From: Stenotrophomonas sp. NA06056 | GTDB taxonomy: Bacteria > Pseudomonadota > Gammaproteobacteria > Xanthomonadales > Xanthomonadaceae | Direction: 5' to 3' | NCBI RefSeq assembly: GCF_013364355.1 | Contig: NZ_CP054931.1 | Location: 2,852,001 to 2,916,000, forward strand | Length of the DNA: 64,000 bases | Shown here: one piece after another, positions 1 to 9,167 of the stretch | How the letters are laid out: each line of letters begins with the position of its first letter | Numbering within the stretch: position 1 is the first letter of the stretch | Program-made: the position numbers and the translations under genes | Notes under the pieces: model-generated | The model's database searches: none | What the model saw: the letters and a program-made list of their open reading frames with translations, nothing else | What the model was told of the DNA's origin: nothing

Positions 1-1
1 T

Positions 2-1774
2 ACACGCTGGACCCTGGATTTCCCGGACACAGCGTTGAGCCTGGAGGTGGGTGACTTCTACAGCGGCTTTGTCGACTGGAGCCGGCCGGTACGCCTGGGC
101 GGCCTGCAGATCGGTCGCAATTACGGACTGCAGCCCTACCGCGTGCTCACCCCGACCCCGGCCTTTCTCGGCCAGGCGGTGGTGCCCTCCACGGTCGAGC
201 TGTACGTCGATGGCCTGCGCCAGTACAGCGGCCAGGTACCGGTTGGGCCGTTCCAGCTGGCGGCGCAACCGGGCATCAGCGGCACCGGCAGCGCGCAGGT
301 CGTGGTCACCGACGCCTTCGGCCGCATGCAGACCCTGGATTTCAGCTTCTACGGCACTCAGCAACTGCTGGCAAAGGGCCTGTCGGACTGGTCGCTCGGC
401 GTCGGCCAGCTGCGCGAGCACTTCGGCGAACGCTCCTTCGCTTACGACGACCGTACCGTGGCAAGCGCCAGCTGGCGCGGCGGCGTCAGCGACACGTTCA
501 CCGGCGAAGCACACGCCGAAGGCGGCGGCGGCCTGGTACAGGCCGGCGCGGGCGGCTGGTGGCTGCTGGGCGGTGCGGGCGTGTTCAATGCCGCCTACGC
601 GCACAGCCGCTACCAGGGCCTGCAGGGCGGCCAGTGGGCGCTGGGGTACAGCTGGAACAACCGCCGCTTCAACGTCAATCTGCGCAGCGTGCGCAGCCAC
701 GGCGACTACCGCGATCTGGGCGCGTTGCAGGCCAACCTGCCGCCCAGCATCAGCGAGCAGGCCACGCTCGGTCTGGATCTGCTGCGGCTGGGGACCCTCA
801 GCGCCAGTTACCTGCGCCTGCGCTACCCCGATGGCGAGGACAACCGCTATGCCAGCCTGTTCTGGTCACGCAGCTGGAGCCAGCGCTGGTCGGCCTACCT
901 GTCGGTCAACCAGAACCTGGACAACAGCGACGACCGCAGCGTGTATCTGTCGCTGACCGCAAGCCTGGGCAACAACCGCCAGGCCAGCCTGTCCACCCAG
1001 CGCAACGGCGACAGCCAGAGCTGGGTCGCCGATGTCACCCAGCCGGTCCCGGGCGATGGCAGTGCAGGCGGCATCGGTTGGCGCGCACAGGTCCGCAACG
1101 GCGACGGCGGCAGCGGCGGCCTTGCCGAAGTCGGCATCCTCAACGATGTCGGCCGCTACGCCTTCGGTGCTTCACGCCAGGCCGGCCTGAACTACGCCTA
1201 TGGCAGCGCCAGCGGCAGCCTGGTGTGGATGGCCGGGCACGCCTTCGCCGCCCGCGAAGTGGCTGATGCCTTTGCCGTGGTCAGCACGAATGGCATTGGC
1301 GGCGTGCCGGTACGGCTTGAGAACCGCCTGATCGGTGTCACCGACGATCGTGGCCTGCTGCTGATCAGCCCGCTGCTGTCCTGGCAGCGCAACCGCGTCT
1401 CCATCGACACCCTGGACCTGCCGGCCGACATGCGCGCCGATCGCATCGAGGAGTGGGTGACACCGCGCCAGCGCGCCGGCACCGGGCTGACCTTCAACCT
1501 GCGCTCGCGGCCGTCGCTGACCCTCACCGTGCAGGACATGGCGGGGCAGCCACTGGAAGCGGGCAGTGAAGTACAGCTGCCGGATGGACGCCAGGCATCG
1601 GTCGGTTACGACGGATTGCTGTACCTGGAAGACGTGGCCGCTGGCACCGTGCTGTACATCACCACCAGCCGGGGACAGTGCCGTACGCGGGTACCGGCAT
1701 CGCCGCAGGTGGTGGCCACGGGCGCGCGGCCACGTCCGGCGTCCGTGCAGTGCGTGCCGGAGGTGGCGCCGTGA
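2..1774 (+). CDS. Fimbrial outer-membrane usher, C-terminal part (5' end outside window)
   Basis: Outer-membrane usher of a chaperone-usher pilus; it forms the secretion pore and assembly platform for fimbrial subunits. The reading frame is open from base 2, so the start lies upstream of the window. What is visible begins with the N-terminal-domain signature TLDFPDTALSLEVGDFYSG, runs through a long beta-barrel and plug region, and ends in C-terminal domains containing a VPVRLENRLIGVTDDRGLL-type segment. The stop overlaps the next gene's GTG (GTGA), so usher and adhesin are translationally coupled. The neighbouring SCPU adhesin points to the Csu (archaic) branch. Family assignment is firm; the substrate pilus is inferred from context. 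Confidence 0.9.
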   Translation, partial: TRWTLDFPDTALSLEVGDFYSGFVDWSRPVRLGGLQIGRNYGLQPYRVLTPTPAFLGQAVVPSTVELYVDGLRQYSGQVPVGPFQLAAQPGISGTGSAQVVVTDAFGRMQTLDFSFYGTQQLLAKGLSDWSLGVGQLREHFGERSFAYDDRTVASASWRGGVSDTFTGEAHAEGGGGLVQAGAGGWWLLGGAGVFNAAYAHSRYQGLQGGQWALGYSWNNRRFNVNLRSVRSHGDYRDLGALQANLPPSISEQATLGLDLLRLGTLSASYLRLRYPDGEDNRYASLFWSRSWSQRWSAYLSVNQNLDNSDDRSVYLSLTASLGNNRQASLSTQRNGDSQSWVADVTQPVPGDGSAGGIGWRAQVRNGDGGSGGLAEVGILNDVGRYAFGASRQAGLNYAYGSASGSLVWMAGHAFAAREVADAFAVVSTNGIGGVPVRLENRLIGVTDDRGLLLISPLLSWQRNRVSIDTLDLPADMRADRIEEWVTPRQRAGTGLTFNLRSRPSLTLTVQDMAGQPLEAGSEVQLPDGRQASVGYDGLLYLEDVAAGTVLYITTSRGQCRTRVPASPQVVATGARPRPASVQCVPEVAP

Positions 1775-2811
1775 GCCTGCGCCCACTGCTGCTCGGCCTG
1801 CTGATGCTCGCGGGCCTGATGGCCAGCCTGCCGGCCCGCGCCACGGCGGTATGCACCGCCACAGCCGACGCCCTGCTGCCGTTCGGCAACGTCAACAGCG
1901 GTGCCGCCGGCCCCACTTCGGGCACGTTGAACATCACCGTAAACTGCTCCACCGCCGCGCTCAGCCTGATCGCCACCACCGGTATCCGCGTCTGCATCGG
2001 CCTGGGCAATGGCACCGGCGGCACCAGTACTTCGCCGTGGCGGACCATGGTCAATGGCAGCAGTGATCCGCTCAATTTCCAGATCTACAACGTCGCCAAC
2101 TACAGCGAAGTCACCGGCCTGGCACCACGCGGCACACCGCCCGCACAGGAGCTGACCATGACCTACAACGTGCCGCTGATCGGCGGCTCCGGCAGCCGTA
2201 CCACGCAGTTGTTCGCACAGATCCCGGCCAACCAGGTGCTGGCCTCCGGCAACTACAGCAGCACCTTCACCGGTGCCAACGTGGTGCTCACCTGGGCCTG
2301 GAATGAGGTGCTGCTTGGCACCGCCACCGTGCCGGCCACCTGCAACGGCGGTGCTACCGGCACCAACACCGCCAGCAACGCCTTCACCTTCAATGCCACC
2401 GCCACCGTGCTGCCGCAATGCGGCAGCTACCTGACCACCGACATGAACTTCGGCAATGTCACCGGCGGCATCCCCAGCAACATCGACCAGACCGCCACGC
2501 TGACACTGACCTGCCTCAAGCGCACCGCCTACCAGGTCGGCCTGAACAACGGCCAGAACAATCCAGCCCTGACCAACACCCGGCGCATGCGCACCACCGT
2601 CGGCGGCAACAGCTATTACCTCACCTACGAGCTGTATCGCGACGCTGCGCGCAGCCAGCGCTGGGGCAACACGCTTGCCCTGGACACCACCAGCGGCACC
2701 GGCACCGGCAGCGCGCAGACGCTGAACATCTTCGGACGCGTGCCGCCGGTTACCGGGCAACCGCCCGCCGGCACCTACAACGACCTGGTACAGGTGACGA
2801 TCACCTACTGA
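1771..2811 (+). CDS. Spore coat protein U (SCPU) domain fimbrial tip adhesin/subunit
   Basis: Secreted protein of about 346 residues with two tandem spore-coat-U domains, the arrangement of CsuE-like tip adhesins in archaic chaperone-usher pili. I chose the GTG at 1771, which overlaps the usher stop, because it gives a clean signal peptide (MSLRPLLLGLLMLAGLMASL, cleavage near ARA-TAVC). Domain 1 starts at about residue 28 (FGNVNSGAAG, paired Cys). Domain 2 starts at about residue 210 (QCGSYLTTDMNFGNV, then LTLTCLKRTAYQVGLNNG), and the protein ends in the donor-strand-like VQVTITY. The role in surface attachment or biofilm is inferred from the family. Confidence 0.85.
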   Translation: MSLRPLLLGLLMLAGLMASLPARATAVCTATADALLPFGNVNSGAAGPTSGTLNITVNCSTAALSLIATTGIRVCIGLGNGTGGTSTSPWRTMVNGSSDPLNFQIYNVANYSEVTGLAPRGTPPAQELTMTYNVPLIGGSGSRTTQLFAQIPANQVLASGNYSSTFTGANVVLTWAWNEVLLGTATVPATCNGGATGTNTASNAFTFNATATVLPQCGSYLTTDMNFGNVTGGIPSNIDQTATLTLTCLKRTAYQVGLNNGQNNPALTNTRRMRTTVGGNSYYLTYELYRDAARSQRWGNTLALDTTSGTGTGSAQTLNIFGRVPPVTGQPPAGTYNDLVQVTITY

Positions 2812-2884
2812 GAGCGCCCCGCATTACAGAATCCCCCACGTCGGCCGATACCGCGCATCAGGTCGACAACAGGGTGGATGGCAG

Positions 2885-3139
2885 GTGGTTCGCGGTGTAC
2901 TGATTGGAGCGATGTCCATCGCCAGCACGGCAGCCTGGGCCGACCCGGCCCCCGTCCCACTGCAGATCCGCCTGACCGTGGTTGAAGGCTGCGCCGGCAC
3001 GGAGGGCGGCGCGCATTGCCCGGTGCCGCAGCAGCACAGCGACACCCTGCACCTGCCGGCACAGATCCGTGAACTGGCCCCGCCAGCGCAGGACAAGCAA
3101 GGGCGTGCGACTTCAGAACCGCCCACCACCTACTACTGA
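2885..3139 (+). CDS. Small secreted protein in fimbrial operon, unknown function
   Basis: An 84-residue protein between the adhesin and the chaperone. The GTG at 2885 gives a plausible signal peptide (MVRGVLIGAMSIASTAAWA, cleavage before DP). An in-frame ATG at 2912, behind a GGAG, would leave only a short N-terminus. The mature part is about 65 residues, proline-rich, with two cysteines (VVEGCAG...GGAHCPV) that could form one disulfide. Its stop overlaps the chaperone ATG (TGATG), which supports real coupled translation. I recognise no family. It could be a minor pilin-associated factor or a decayed subunit. Confidence 0.55.
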   Translation: MVRGVLIGAMSIASTAAWADPAPVPLQIRLTVVEGCAGTEGGAHCPVPQQHSDTLHLPAQIRELAPPAQDKQGRATSEPPTTYY

Positions 3140-3837
3140 TGCACCGCCTGCTACCCCTGTTGCTGGCACTGCTGCCCATGCCCGTGCAGGCGCTGGATCT
3201 GATGCCGACCACGCTGCGTCTGCCGGCAGCACAGGGGCAGTCGGAGCTGTGGCTGCACAATCCCGGCCCAGGGCACTGGCGCGGCCAGGTGCAGATCTGG
3301 GCGTGGGACCAGCAACCGGGTGCCGAAACCCTGCAACGCAGCGGGCAGGTGCTGGCCAGTCCGACCCTGCTGGACCTTCCGGCCGGGGCGCGCCAGCGCG
3401 TCTGGTTGCTGCCGGCGTCATCCCTGCCTGTGGCCGCCGAACAGGCGTTCCGGATCATCCTGGCACCGGCAGACCCCTCAATGCCGCGCTATTCACTGCC
3501 GTTGTTCCGCGGCGAACCGTCCCGCCCTGCGCCGGCCTTCCTGCAGGCGGAGGTGGTGGTCAACGGGTCGCAGTTCGTGCTGCGACTGCTGAACGCAAGC
3601 ACTGCGCACGCGCGCCTGAGCGACCTTGCCTACGAGGCGGCCGACGGCCACCGCAGCCTGCTGCTGCCTGGTCTTGCCGGCTACGTGCTGGCGTCGCGGC
3701 AGCGGCAGTGGCAGCTGCCGCGGCGCGCCGATGGCTATGCGGGCGGCCGGTTCCATGCCCGCCTGCAGGACGGTTCAGAGGTGATCCTGGCCGCGCCGAC
3801 GCCCGCAATTGCAGCGCGTCCGCCAAGCGGGCTATAA
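3139..3837 (+). CDS. Periplasmic fimbrial chaperone (PapD-like)
   Basis: A 232-residue secreted protein with signal peptide MHRLLPLLLALLPMPVQA and an Ig-like PapD N-terminal domain: TTLRLPAAQGQSELWLHNPG, then QVWLLPASS-like and FRIILAP segments that match the G1/F1 strand signature of pilus chaperones. It should bind unfolded subunits by donor-strand complementation and deliver them to the usher. It is the last gene of the operon. The TAA stop at 3835-3837 lies inside the -10 hexamer of the rpsB promoter. The start overlaps the previous stop. Confidence 0.8.
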   Translation: MHRLLPLLLALLPMPVQALDLMPTTLRLPAAQGQSELWLHNPGPGHWRGQVQIWAWDQQPGAETLQRSGQVLASPTLLDLPAGARQRVWLLPASSLPVAAEQAFRIILAPADPSMPRYSLPLFRGEPSRPAPAFLQAEVVVNGSQFVLRLLNASTAHARLSDLAYEAADGHRSLLLPGLAGYVLASRQRQWQLPRRADGYAGGRFHARLQDGSEVILAAPTPAIAARPPSGL

Positions 3838-3838
3838 T
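3809..3838 (+). promoter_or_regulatory. Sigma-70 type promoter for rpsB
   Basis: TTGCAG at 3809-3814 and a perfect TATAAT at 3833-3838, spaced 18 bp. The -10 overlaps the stop codon of the fimbrial chaperone gene. It would start a leader of roughly 210 nt before rpsB. Confidence 0.75.
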
Positions 3839-3845
3839 CCCCGGG

Positions 3846-4056
3846 ATGTCCTGCCGCCCTGTGCGCGGGACACCGTCCACACCGGACGTCATCGGTGAAT
3901 CCACACCTGCTGCCCCCATCCGTGCCGGGGTGCTCCGCAAGGAGTTCGGCCACGGAGGCAACAGGGAAGCCCAACCCCGGAACCTTCAGCGCTTCCACGC
4001 GTCCCGCATACCTATCCCGCGGGCGGAATCGCCGGTTCCCCATCAGGAGTATTGCA
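3846..4056 (+). promoter_or_regulatory. rpsB 5' leader, candidate S2 autoregulatory RNA
   Basis: About 210 nt without a convincing gene between the rpsB promoter and its ATG. It is G+C-rich with several short inverted repeats and ends in a good ribosome-binding site (AGGAG, 4045-4049). In gammaproteobacteria the rpsB leader binds free S2 to repress its own operon. That role is inferred here from position only; no consensus fold was computed. Confidence 0.4.
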
Positions 4057-4860
4057 ATGCCCCAGGTCACCATGCGTCAGATGCTGGAAGCCGGCGTCCA
4101 CTTCGGCCACCAGACCCGCTACTGGAACCCCAAGATGGCTCCGTACATCTTCGGCGCCCGCGGCAAGATCCACATCATCAACCTGGAAAAGACCGTCCCG
4201 CTGTTCAACGACGCGATGAACTTCATCTCGTCGGTTGCCCAGAAGCGCGGCACCATCCTGTTCCTGGGCACCAAGCGCAGCGCGCGTGAGTCGATCCGCG
4301 AAGAAGCCGAGCGTTGCGGCATGCCGTTCATGAACCAGCGTTGGCTGGGCGGCACCCTGACCAACTTCCGTACCGTCAAGCAGTCGGTTGCCCGCCTGAA
4401 GGAACTGGAAGCCGGTGAGTCCGACGGCACCTTCGAGAAGCTGGTCAAGCACGAAGTGCTGGGCCTGCGTCGCGAGCGCGACAAGCTGGAAGCCTCGCTG
4501 GGCGGCATCAAGGACATGAACCGTCTGCCGGACGCGATCTTCGTCATCGATATCGGCCACGAAGACATCGCCATCAAGGAAGCCAAGAAGCTCGGCATCC
4601 CGGTGATCGCTGTCGTCGATACCAACTACAACCCGGAACTGGTGGATTACGCGATCCCGGGCAACGACGACGCCATCCGCGCCGTGCAGCTGTACGCACG
4701 TGCCGCTGCTGACGCCGTGCTGGAAGGCAAGGCTGCTGCACCGCACGCTGCCACCGTCCGTGAAGAAGAGTTCGCCGACGCCGCTGCCGAAGAAGGCAAG
4801 CCGGCTCGCCGCGCTCCGGCCAAGAAGGCTGCTGCCGACAAGGGCGAAGCCCAGGCCTGA
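4057..4860 (+). CDS. rpsB: 30S ribosomal protein S2
   Basis: A 267-residue S2 protein of the small ribosomal subunit. It begins [20 protein letters not shown] and carries the family blocks [30 protein letters not shown] and [10 protein letters not shown]. The C-terminal tail after about residue 225 is alanine/lysine-rich ([18 protein letters not shown]), an extension common in this order. ATG 4057 follows AGGAG at 4045-4049; longer upstream frames lack a ribosome-binding site and would extend past the conserved S2 N-terminus. It is followed by tsf, the usual rpsB-tsf pair. Confidence 0.98.
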   Translation: MPQVTMRQMLEAGVHFGHQTRYWNPKMAPYIFGARGKIHIINLEKTVPLFNDAMNFISSVAQKRGTILFLGTKRSARESIREEAERCGMPFMNQRWLGGTLTNFRTVKQSVARLKELEAGESDGTFEKLVKHEVLGLRRERDKLEASLGGIKDMNRLPDAIFVIDIGHEDIAIKEAKKLGIPVIAVVDTNYNPELVDYAIPGNDDAIRAVQLYARAAADAVLEGKAAAPHAATVREEEFADAAAEEGKPARRAPAKKAAADKGEAQA

Positions 4861-4870
4861 TCCAGGCCCC

Positions 4871-4958
4871 GGTGGGCGCCACGCGCCCACCTTTCCTGTC
4901 CGCTGCCCATGGCGCGACGACAGGAAACTGTCACACGGGCCGGCCACCATGCCGGCCC
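4871..4958 (+). promoter_or_regulatory. Two hairpins between rpsB and tsf (attenuator candidate)
   Basis: Hairpin 1 is GGTGGGCG (4871-4878) pairing with CGCCCACC (4884-4891), followed by CTTTCC. Hairpin 2 is GGGCCGGC (4937-4944), loop CACCAT, then GCCGGCCC (4951-4958), followed by AACCCCTTTCTTTC. Both have only weak T tracts, so partial attenuation or RNA processing in the rpsB-tsf transcript is more likely than full termination. Confidence 0.5.
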
Positions 4959-4985
4959 AACCCCTTTCTTTCGTGAGGTAATCCC

Positions 4986-5864
4986 GTGGAAATCACTGCT
5001 TCCCTGGTCAAGGAACTGCGCGAGCGCACCGGCGCCGGCATGATGGAATGCAAGAAGGCGCTCACCGAGGCCGGCGGCAACATCGACGCCGCTGCTGAAG
5101 CGCTGCGCAAGTCCGGCGCTGCCAAGGCCGACAAGAAGGCTGACCGCGTGGCCGCCGAAGGTCGTCTGGGCCTGGCCCAGGACGGCGGCAAGGCCGTGCT
5201 GGTCGAGATCAACTCGGAAACCGACTTCGTCGCCAACGACATCAACTTCAAGAACTTCGTCGATTCCGTCGCTGCCGCTGCCCTGGCATCGGGCGCCGCC
5301 GACGTGGAAGCCCTGAAGTCCGCCACCCTGCCGACCGGCCAGACCGTCGAGGAAACCCGCGCGACCGCCGTGCAGACCCTGGGTGAGAACATCCAGATCC
5401 GTCGCCTGGTCAAGCTGGACACCACCGGCAACGTGGGTTCCTACGTCCACACCAACGGCAAGGTCGGCGTGCTGGTCGACCTGATCGGCGGCGACGCCGA
5501 ACTGGCTCGCGGCCTGGCCATGCACGTGGCTGCGCTGAAGCCGCCGCACAACAAGGCAGCCGACGTGCCGGCCGAGTTCGTGGAAAAGGAAAAGGAAATC
5601 GAACTGGCCAAGATGTCCGAGAAGGACAAGTCCAAGCCGGCCGACATCCTGGAAAAGATCATCAGCGGCAAGATCAACAAGATCGTCAGCGAAGTGACCC
5701 TGTACGGCCAGAGCTACGTGCTGGACGGCGACAAGACCGTCGAGCAGGTGGTCAAGGCTGCCGGCGCCGACGTTGCTGGCTTCCAGCTGCTGGTCGTTGG
5801 CGAAGGCATCGAGAAGGTGGTGGAAGACTACGCCGCCGAAGTTGCCAAGGCGATGCAGGTCTGA
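4986..5864 (+). CDS. tsf: Translation elongation factor Ts
   Basis: A 292-residue EF-Ts, the nucleotide exchange factor that regenerates EF-Tu-GTP. The N-terminal UBA-like domain ([20 protein letters not shown], then ECKKALTEA) and the core motif [16 protein letters not shown], which contacts EF-Tu, are intact; C-terminal [13 protein letters not shown] is also typical. It starts with GTG at 4986 behind GAGGTAA. It is co-transcribed with rpsB and followed by a strong terminator. Confidence 0.98.
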   Translation: MEITASLVKELRERTGAGMMECKKALTEAGGNIDAAAEALRKSGAAKADKKADRVAAEGRLGLAQDGGKAVLVEINSETDFVANDINFKNFVDSVAAAALASGAADVEALKSATLPTGQTVEETRATAVQTLGENIQIRRLVKLDTTGNVGSYVHTNGKVGVLVDLIGGDAELARGLAMHVAALKPPHNKAADVPAEFVEKEKEIELAKMSEKDKSKPADILEKIISGKINKIVSEVTLYGQSYVLDGDKTVEQVVKAAGADVAGFQLLVVGEGIEKVVEDYAAEVAKAMQV

Positions 5865-5896
5865 TTCCAGCCTCCAGGCCGTGATGAAACCAGAAG

Positions 5897-5926
5897 GAGC
5901 CGCGGGAAACCGCGGCTCTTTTTTTT
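5897..5926 (+). terminator. Rho-independent terminator of rpsB-tsf
   Basis: Perfect 9-bp stem GAGCCGCGG (5897-5905), GAAA tetraloop, CCGCGGCTC (5910-5918), followed directly by eight T residues (5919-5926). Confidence 0.95.
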
Positions 5927-5954
5927 GCCTGCACCCGCGGTGGGCGCCCTTTCT

Positions 5955-5979
5955 GTGGGTGTGCACCGTTGGTGCACAC
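5955..5979 (+). repeat. REP-like palindrome (GTGG-headed SMAG variant)
   Basis: GTGG followed by the perfect inverted repeat GTGTGCACC-GTT-GGTGCACAC (5959-5979). It resembles SMAG REP units but has GTGG instead of GTAG. A regulator operator upstream of the HDOD-GGDEF gene is an alternative. The remaining bases to 6123 show no gene. Confidence 0.4.
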
Positions 5980-6123
5980 ACCGGAACCCAAGGATCTTTG
6001 CGTTGCGTGCGAATCAAGCCGATACTCGGCACAGGGAACCTGCAGTCACATAACAGGAACGAAAGTCGCAGACTGTGATGCATTCCTAGGTATTCTTGTC
6101 CTAATGGAATTGAACGACCCGAC

Positions 6124-7662
6124 ATGCCTCCCGAGCTGACAGCTGCCCTGGCGCTTTGCCGCAACCTCCCCTCGCCGCCCGGTATTGCCCTGCGCATCAT
6201 CGAACTGGCCCAGGACCCGGAAGCGGACATCGCAACCGCTGCGGACATCATCGCCATCGACATGGCGTTGAGTGCCCGCATGCTGCGCATCGCCAATTCG
6301 CCGCTGTACGCCAGCCGGCGCCGGATCGAGAACCTCGGCCAGGCGCTGACCATGCTCGGGCTGAACGCTACGATCAGCCTCGCCTTGGGCTTCACTGTCA
6401 CCCAGGGCCTGACCGGCAACGGCGGCGCCGACCACGACCTGCGCCAACGCGCCTGGAAACGCAGCATCCTCAGCGCGCTGGCGGCCAGCCAGCTCGGCCA
6501 GGCACGCGGCCTGCGCCGGCTTGAGGAGCTGATGCTGGCCGGGTTGCTGCAGGACATGGGCGTGCTGTGCCTGGCCCAGGCCGAATCCGAACGCTACCTG
6601 CCCCTGCTGCGCGAAGCGCGCGACAACCCCGACCTGATCGCGCGCGAGCGCCAGGAACTCGGCTGCAGCCACGCCGACGTCGGTGCCTGGGTAGCCGAGG
6701 AATGGGGCCTGCCGCGCTACCTGGTCGACAGCATCCGCCACAGCGAAGACGAAAGCACCGCAGAGAATCCATTCCAGGCGTGCGTACAGCTGTCTGGCGC
6801 CGTCGCCGACATCTGGCTGGATGAAGACGCCGATGGCGCCCGCGAGCGCGCTCTGCAGCAGGTCCACGACCGCCTGCAGCTGGACAGCGCCCGCTTCGAC
6901 CAGGTCCTGACCCGGATCAGCGAAGCACTGCCGGACATCGCCAGCCTGTTCGAGAACGGCCTGAATTCACCGGCCCGCGTGCGCGAGCTGATCGACCACG
7001 CCCAGGAACTGGCCACCCTGCGCAACCTGCGTGAACTGCAGGATGCCGACCAGGCCCGCCGTCGCGCCGATGAATTCGAAGCCCGCGCCAAGCGCCTGGC
7101 CGATCAGGCCCATCGCGATGCCCTGACCGGCGTCCTCAACCGCCGCCAGCTCGAAGCCGTGCTTGAACAGGAATTCCTGCGAGCCGGCCGCCATGGTTGG
7201 CCGTTGTCGGTGGCCTTCATCGACCTGGACGATTTCAAGAAGATCAACGATGCGCACGGCCACCTGACCGGCGATGAAGTGCTGCGCGCCTTCGCCGGCA
7301 AGCTGCAGGGGCAGCTGCGCAACAGCGACACGGTGGCCCGCTTCGGCGGCGAGGAGTTCGTTGCGCTGCTGCCCAATACCAGCGAATCGGTCGCCCTTGA
7401 CGTGATCCGCCGGGTACTGGCCAACATCGTCGCCACCCCGATGGCGGAACTGGAAGGCGGCCCGCTGTTCATCACCTTCTCGGCGGGCGTAGCCACACAG
7501 GGCGGTTACGAGCGTTTTGCCGGCGTGCAGGACCTGCTGCGCGCTGCAGATGACGTGCTTTACCGCTCCAAGAACCTGGGCCGCAACCGGGTCATTGCAC
7601 GCTCCCCGGGCGAATTGGGGCATGATGAACTGTCTGCCACTGCTGGCGCCGAGCTTGGCTGA
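6124..7662 (+). CDS. HDOD domain diguanylate cyclase (HDOD-GGDEF)
   Basis: A cytoplasmic signalling protein of 512 residues. Residues about 5-270 form an HDOD (HD-related output) domain ([46 protein letters not shown]). Residues about 300-335 are a probable coiled coil ([20 protein letters not shown]). Residues about 340-500 are a GGDEF domain with [21 protein letters not shown] and the active-site RFGGEEF, so c-di-GMP synthesis is likely. No membrane segment or receiver domain is seen; the input is unknown. It stands alone, after the tsf terminator and before the pyrH promoter. Confidence 0.9.
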   Translation: MPPELTAALALCRNLPSPPGIALRIIELAQDPEADIATAADIIAIDMALSARMLRIANSPLYASRRRIENLGQALTMLGLNATISLALGFTVTQGLTGNGGADHDLRQRAWKRSILSALAASQLGQARGLRRLEELMLAGLLQDMGVLCLAQAESERYLPLLREARDNPDLIARERQELGCSHADVGAWVAEEWGLPRYLVDSIRHSEDESTAENPFQACVQLSGAVADIWLDEDADGARERALQQVHDRLQLDSARFDQVLTRISEALPDIASLFENGLNSPARVRELIDHAQELATLRNLRELQDADQARRRADEFEARAKRLADQAHRDALTGVLNRRQLEAVLEQEFLRAGRHGWPLSVAFIDLDDFKKINDAHGHLTGDEVLRAFAGKLQGQLRNSDTVARFGGEEFVALLPNTSESVALDVIRRVLANIVATPMAELEGGPLFITFSAGVATQGGYERFAGVQDLLRAADDVLYRSKNLGRNRVIARSPGELGHDELSATAGAELG

Positions 7663-7721
7663 ACGGTACGCCCCGGATGTACGGGGTACACCGGTATTTT
7701 GCGCCGCAGTGCACAAAACGC

Positions 7722-7750
7722 TTTGGCCGCGCGCCGCTTGCGCGTAGAAT
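7722..7750 (+). promoter_or_regulatory. Promoter for pyrH
   Basis: TTTGGC (7722-7727), 17-bp spacer, TAGAAT (7745-7750), 32 bp before the pyrH ATG. Confidence 0.6.
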
Positions 7751-7781
7751 CGCCCGCGATTTCCACGCACCCGAGGTCCCT

Positions 7782-8510
7782 ATGTCCAAGCTCGCCTATC
7801 GCCGCATCCTGTTGAAACTTTCCGGGGAGGCGCTGATGGGAGATGAGGACTACGGCATCGACCCCAAGATCATCAACCGCCTGGCCCGTGAAGTCGTCGA
7901 GGCCCAGCAGGCCGGCGCCGAAGTCGCACTGGTCATCGGCGGTGGCAACATCTTCCGCGGCGCAGGCCTGGCTGCTGGCGGCATGGACCGCGTCACCGGC
8001 GACCAGATGGGCATGCTGGCCACGGTCATCAACGCACTGGCTATGCAGGATGCGCTGGAGAAAGTGGGCGCCAAGGCCCGCGTGATGAGCGCGATCAAGA
8101 TCAACGACGTGTGCGAGGACTACATCCGCCGCCGCGCGATCCGCCACCTGGAAAAGGGCCGCCTGGTGATCTTCGCCGCAGGCGTCGGCAGCCCGTTCTT
8201 CACCACCGACTCGGGCGCCGCCCTGCGCGCGATCGAGATCGGCGCCGACCTGCTGCTGAAGGCCACCAAGGTCGATGGCGTGTACGACAAGGATCCGAAC
8301 AAGTACAGCGACGCCGTCCGCTTCGACAGCCTGAGCTACGACGAAGTGATCCGCCGCGGCCTGGAAGTGATGGACACCGCCGCCTTCGCTCTGGCCCGCG
8401 ACAGCGACCTGCCCATGCGCGTGTTCGACATGGGCCAGCCGGGCGAACTGCTGAAGATCCTGCACGGCGAGAACATCGGCACCCTCGTCCAGGGCCGCGA
8501 CCCGGCCTGA
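7782..8510 (+). CDS. pyrH: UMP kinase
   Basis: A 242-residue bacterial uridylate kinase (amino-acid kinase fold) that converts UMP to UDP in pyrimidine nucleotide synthesis. Diagnostic segments are [15 protein letters not shown] at the N-terminus, [30 protein letters not shown] and [15 protein letters not shown] 7782 is chosen because the longer upstream frame lies over the promoter and the protein then begins at the family's normal position. The frr gene follows, as is usual. Confidence 0.97.
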   Translation: MSKLAYRRILLKLSGEALMGDEDYGIDPKIINRLAREVVEAQQAGAEVALVIGGGNIFRGAGLAAGGMDRVTGDQMGMLATVINALAMQDALEKVGAKARVMSAIKINDVCEDYIRRRAIRHLEKGRLVIFAAGVGSPFFTTDSGAALRAIEIGADLLLKATKVDGVYDKDPNKYSDAVRFDSLSYDEVIRRGLEVMDTAAFALARDSDLPMRVFDMGQPGELLKILHGENIGTLVQGRDPA

Positions 8511-8530
8511 GGCTGAGCGCAAGGCGACCT

Positions 8531-8550
8531 CCGGGCCGATTCAGGCCCGG
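8531..8550 (+). promoter_or_regulatory. Hairpin between pyrH and frr
   Basis: CCGGGCC (8531-8537), loop GATTCA, GGCCCGG (8544-8550). No T tract follows, so it is at best a leaky terminator or an mRNA-stabilising stem. Confidence 0.4.
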
Positions 8551-8568
8551 CAGCGTCCCGTATTCGCC

Positions 8569-8574
8569 TATAAT
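8569..8574 (+). promoter_or_regulatory. -10 element of probable frr promoter
   Basis: Perfect TATAAT 34 bp before the frr ATG. No good -35 is visible at 16-18 bp upstream, where the pyrH-frr hairpin lies. Confidence 0.5.
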
Positions 8575-8607
8575 CGCCCGATTCCAGTTACATCCAGGAC
8601 CCTGGCG

Positions 8608-9162
8608 ATGCTCAACGACATCAAGAACAACGCGCAGACGCGCATGGCCAAGAGCATCGACGCTCTGAAGCACACCCTCACTTCGATCCGCACCGGCCGC
8701 GCGACGCCGGCCCTGCTGGACCGCGTCACGGTCAATGCTTACGGCAACGCCAGCACGCCGCTGAACCAGGTCGCGTCCATTTCCAACCCCGACGCTCACT
8801 CCCTGCTGGTCACGCCCTTCGACAAGAGCATGATCAAGGAGATCGAGAAGGGCCTGTACAACATCGAGCTGACCCCGAACACCATCGGCACCTCGATCCG
8901 CGTCAACCTGCCGCCGCCGACCGAAGAGCGCCGCAAGGAACTGGCCAAGCAGGTACAGAAGGAAGGCGAAGGCGCCAAGATCGCCGTGCGCAACATCCGT
9001 CAGGATGCGAACAAGGAAATCGCCAAGCTGCTGAAGGACAAGGTCGTCAGCGAAGACGAGAAGAAGCGCGGCGAAGACGATATCCAGAAGTTGACCGACG
9101 CCAACATCAAGGACATCGATAAAGTCGTCGCCGACAAGGAAAAGGAACTGATGTCGGTCTGA
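8608..9162 (+). CDS. frr: Ribosome recycling factor
   Basis: A 184-residue RRF, which with EF-G splits post-termination ribosomes. The full-length family pattern is present: MLNDIKNNAQTRMAKSIDAL, then TSIRTGRATPALLDRV, and the C-terminal helices NIRQDANKEIAKLLKDK and SEDEKKRGEDDIQKLTD. It is the first gene of a tight run through uppS, cdsA, dxr and rseP; uppS starts 5 bp after its stop. Confidence 0.98.
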   Translation: MLNDIKNNAQTRMAKSIDALKHTLTSIRTGRATPALLDRVTVNAYGNASTPLNQVASISNPDAHSLLVTPFDKSMIKEIEKGLYNIELTPNTIGTSIRVNLPPPTEERRKELAKQVQKEGEGAKIAVRNIRQDANKEIAKLLKDKVVSEDEKKRGEDDIQKLTDANIKDIDKVVADKEKELMSV

Positions 9163-9167
9163 AGTCG

